Source: Desulfuromonadales bacterium
GTDB taxonomy: Bacteria > Desulfobacterota > Desulfuromonadia > Desulfuromonadales > BM103
Length of the DNA: 7,918 nucleotides
Assembly: GCA_030614505.1 (NCBI GenBank)
Contig: JAUWTX010000078.1
Coordinates: forward strand, 1 to 7,918
Direction: 5' to 3'
The first letter of the stretch is position 1; each line of letters opens with the position of its first letter. Positions 6,092-7,918 of this stretch are shown in pieces. The notes under the pieces are model-generated. The model did not search any database and had not been told where the DNA came from. It saw nothing but the letters and a program-made list of their open reading frames with translations. A program made the translations under genes and the position numbers.

Positions 6092-6743
6092 CCTGCACCA
6101 ACGATCTGACCTGCTCAAGCAGGTCGAGAAACATCTTGTCATTCATCCGGCCGGTCTGAACATTGTAACGACTGGTGTGGTAACAACCTACCAACCATAG
6201 GCCATTGGACAGTAAAAAGCTGCTGCCATGAGCGAAAGGGACATCAGACAGGTGCTTAATCAGCCCCTGAGACTGAAAAAGCCGCAACAGGCTGTTATGG
6301 GCTCCATGCCCGAGGGCGATGAGCACACGCAGGCCCTTCAAGGCTTGCAACTCTTTTTCAAGATAAGGGCGACAGGCGGTAAACTCCTCGGCGTTCGGCC
6401 GATTCTCTGGAGGCAGGCACTTGACCGCATTGGTAATATAGAGGTCCTGTAACTCCAGCCCATCATCAGCAGACACGGCTTCTGCCTGATTGGAGAACCC
6501 GGACTGGTACAGCAACGGATACATGAACTTGCCGGCACCATCTCCAGTAAAGGGACGACCGGTCCGGTTTGCACCATGAGCACCAGGAGCCAGCCCAATC
6601 AGACAGATACGCGCCTGCAGATCGCCGAAACCATTGACCGGGGCATTGTGGTAATCAGTACGCAGACGCCCCCTGGTCGGCGGCAGTTGAGCCATAAAGG
6701 CCACCAACCGCTTACATCTTGTGCAGCCGTCAAGGCCGTCCAT
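6084..6743 (-). CDS. Family-5 (UdgB-type) uracil-DNA glycosylase with Fe-S cluster
   Basis: This is a base-excision-repair enzyme that removes uracil, and in characterised members also hypoxanthine or other deaminated bases, from DNA. The product is 219 aa from the ATG at 6743. The active-site motif GLAPGAHGANRTGRPFTGD (50-68) is diagnostic of family 5, which lacks the usual polar Asp/Asn of motif 1. Four cysteines suited to a 4Fe-4S cluster are C7 and C10 (GCTRCKRL), C109 and C124. The C-terminal loop reads CYHTSRYNVQTGRM (187-200), with H189; Thr190 stands where homologues usually have Pro. A GTG at 6758, one base after the helicase stop, would add five residues and is a real alternative start. 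The frame is open much further upstream but only inside the helicase gene. Spacing suggests cotranscription with the helicase. Confidence 0.9.
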   Translation of the reverse strand: MDGLDGCTRCKRLVAFMAQLPPTRGRLRTDYHNAPVNGFGDLQARICLIGLAPGAHGANRTGRPFTGDGAGKFMYPLLYQSGFSNQAEAVSADDGLELQDLYITNAVKCLPPENRPNAEEFTACRPYLEKELQALKGLRVLIALGHGAHNSLLRLFQSQGLIKHLSDVPFAHGSSFLLSNGLWLVGCYHTSRYNVQTGRMNDKMFLDLLEQVRSLVQGD

Positions 6744-6759
6744 ATAAAGACAGGACACC

Positions 6760-7918
6760 TTAGTGTTGCCTTGGCTTGCCACCAGGACGTCTTCGTCGTT
6801 GTGGCCGCGACTTGCCACCACCGCTTTTTTTGTCAGGTACTGGTGATTTTTTGTGTAGCACGCCACGTTTGTAATTCTTGAAGAGATCTTCGTCGTGAGG
6901 AACAGTACTCGGGATTTTCTGGCCGATATACTCTTCAATGTCGGGGAGGAAATAGGCCAGGTCTTCATCAGCAAAGCTGATCGCCTTGCCGCCTGCTCCC
7001 GCCCGGGCCGTTCTGCCGATGCGATGGACATAATCTTCGGCATCCTGCGGCAGGTCATAGTTGACCACGTGCGTCACACCTTCGATATGCAGACCGCGTG
7101 AAGCAACATCGGTAGCCACCAGGAAGTTCAGTTTGCCAGCCTTGAAATCATCGAGGATGCGTAGACGCTTTTTCTGAGGGATATCACCGGACAGAACGGC
7201 CACCTTGAAATCGTTCAGGCGCAGACGTCCGGAGAGGTGCTCCCCTTCCCTCTTGGTATTTATGAAAATCAGAACCCTGACTTCCTCCACCTCTTTCTTG
7301 AGCAACCCGAGCAGCAGAGGAAACTTTTCCCGCCGGGACACATGGTAGACAATCTGTTCAACCCGTTCGGCCGTTACCTGCTCAGGTTCAATGCGCACTT
7401 TCTCAGCAATGTTCATGAACTCGTAGGCCAATTCCATAACACGCTGTGACAGCGTTGCGGAAAAGAGCATCGTCTGACGTTTTTCAAAAGGCGGCAACTT
7501 GCGCAGAATATAACGCAGATCGCGGATAAACCCCATATCGAACATCCGGTCCGCCTCATCAATGACCAGCGATTCGACATGTTTCAGAGTAAAGACATTC
7601 TGCTTGGCATAGTCGATCAATCGGCCGGGAGTGGCGACGATGATATCGACGCCATCCTGCAGGGCACGCCTTTGCTTTTCGTAGTCAACGCCGCCGAAAA
7701 TCGCCTGTACCTTGAAGGGGCAGCCGGCACCCAGGCCGTTGGCATCGGCGCAGATTTGCACAACCAGTTCTCGGGTCGGAGCAAGAATCAGGGCCCGTGG
7801 CCCTTGCTTCGATACAGCTTCATGTTTCAGTAACCGGGTAAAGAGAGCGATAAGGAACGCCGCTGTTTTGCCAGTTCCGGTTTGAGCCTGTGCTGCAATA
7901 TCACGTCCTTGCAACGCC
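6760..7918 (-). CDS. RhlB-like DEAD-box ATP-dependent RNA helicase (N-terminus outside window)
   Basis: This cytoplasmic enzyme unwinds short RNA duplexes using ATP. E. coli RhlB, the closest homologue I can recall, works in the RNA degradosome. The visible part is about 385 codons. It contains motif I AQTGTGKT, Ia PTREL, Ib TPGR, II DEAD, III SAT, IV LIFINTK, V ATDVASRGLHI and VI HRIGRTARAG, so both RecA domains are present. Shared stretches with RhlB include GRLIDYAKQN, QKKRLRILDDF and EDYVHRIGRT. The C-terminus is a basic, low-complexity tail (RPQRRRRPGGKPRQH) suited to RNA binding. The Q motif and true start are missing: the frame runs off the window edge, and the TTG at 7914 is an internal Leu codon (ALQGRD), not a start. 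Its stop is followed at once by the glycosylase gene. Confidence 0.95.
   Translation of the reverse strand, partial: ALQGRDIAAQAQTGTGKTAAFLIALFTRLLKHEAVSKQGPRALILAPTRELVVQICADANGLGAGCPFKVQAIFGGVDYEKQRRALQDGVDIIVATPGRLIDYAKQNVFTLKHVESLVIDEADRMFDMGFIRDLRYILRKLPPFEKRQTMLFSATLSQRVMELAYEFMNIAEKVRIEPEQVTAERVEQIVYHVSRREKFPLLLGLLKKEVEEVRVLIFINTKREGEHLSGRLRLNDFKVAVLSGDIPQKKRLRILDDFKAGKLNFLVATDVASRGLHIEGVTHVVNYDLPQDAEDYVHRIGRTARAGAGGKAISFADEDLAYFLPDIEEYIGQKIPSTVPHDEDLFKNYKRGVLHKKSPVPDKKSGGGKSRPQRRRRPGGKPRQH

Noticed and set aside
6744..7058. N-terminal extension of the glycosylase frame up to position 7058
   Set aside because: The extra residues lie inside the helicase coding region in another frame and resemble no domain; family members start close to the C-X2-C motif.

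Overview
The window looks like an ordinary chromosomal stretch from a Gram-negative bacterium. An LPS-assembly gene (lptD) shows the outer membrane. The order trpA-accD-folC-lptD, the moderate GC content and the protein flavour suggest a deltaproteobacterium of the Desulfuromonadales type (Geobacter, Desulfuromonas or Pelobacter relatives). That placement is inference from recalled gene order, not from a search. All confidently identified genes lie on the minus strand, so transcription runs from high to low coordinates.

Read in the direction of transcription: (1) 7918-6760 is a RhlB-like DEAD-box RNA helicase whose N-terminus lies beyond the window. (2) 6743 (or 6758) to 6084 is a family-5 (UdgB-type) uracil-DNA glycosylase starting at most 16 nt after the helicase stop. 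(3) A 74-bp gap follows with a good sigma70-like promoter. (4) 6009-5218 is trpA, the tryptophan synthase alpha chain. (5) A 240-bp gap holds inverted repeats and an odd small open frame. (6) 4977-4117 is accD, overlapping by one base (7) 4117-2825 folC, which is followed after 7 bp by (8) 2818-647 lptD. (9) A further promoter and a structured leader of about 140 nt precede (10) 457-155, a small exported helix-hairpin-helix protein of the ComEA type, closed by a clear intrinsic terminator at 146-121. Positions 1-120 are AT-rich and hold no gene I can support, apart from a possible last few codons of a plus-strand gene.

The trpA-accD-folC-lptD block mixes tryptophan synthesis, the first step of fatty-acid synthesis, folate synthesis and LPS export. 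accD and folC are tightly coupled, and folC and lptD nearly touch. The upstream pair combines an RNA helicase with a DNA-repair glycosylase.

I see no insertion sequence, CRISPR array, tRNA, rRNA, prophage or defence system. The points worth a second look are modest: trpA without an adjacent trpB and with its own promoter, the leader RNAs before accD and the ComEA-like gene, a small interrupted frame between trpA and accD, an LptD with only two cysteines, and a Pro-to-Thr variant in the glycosylase active-site motif.
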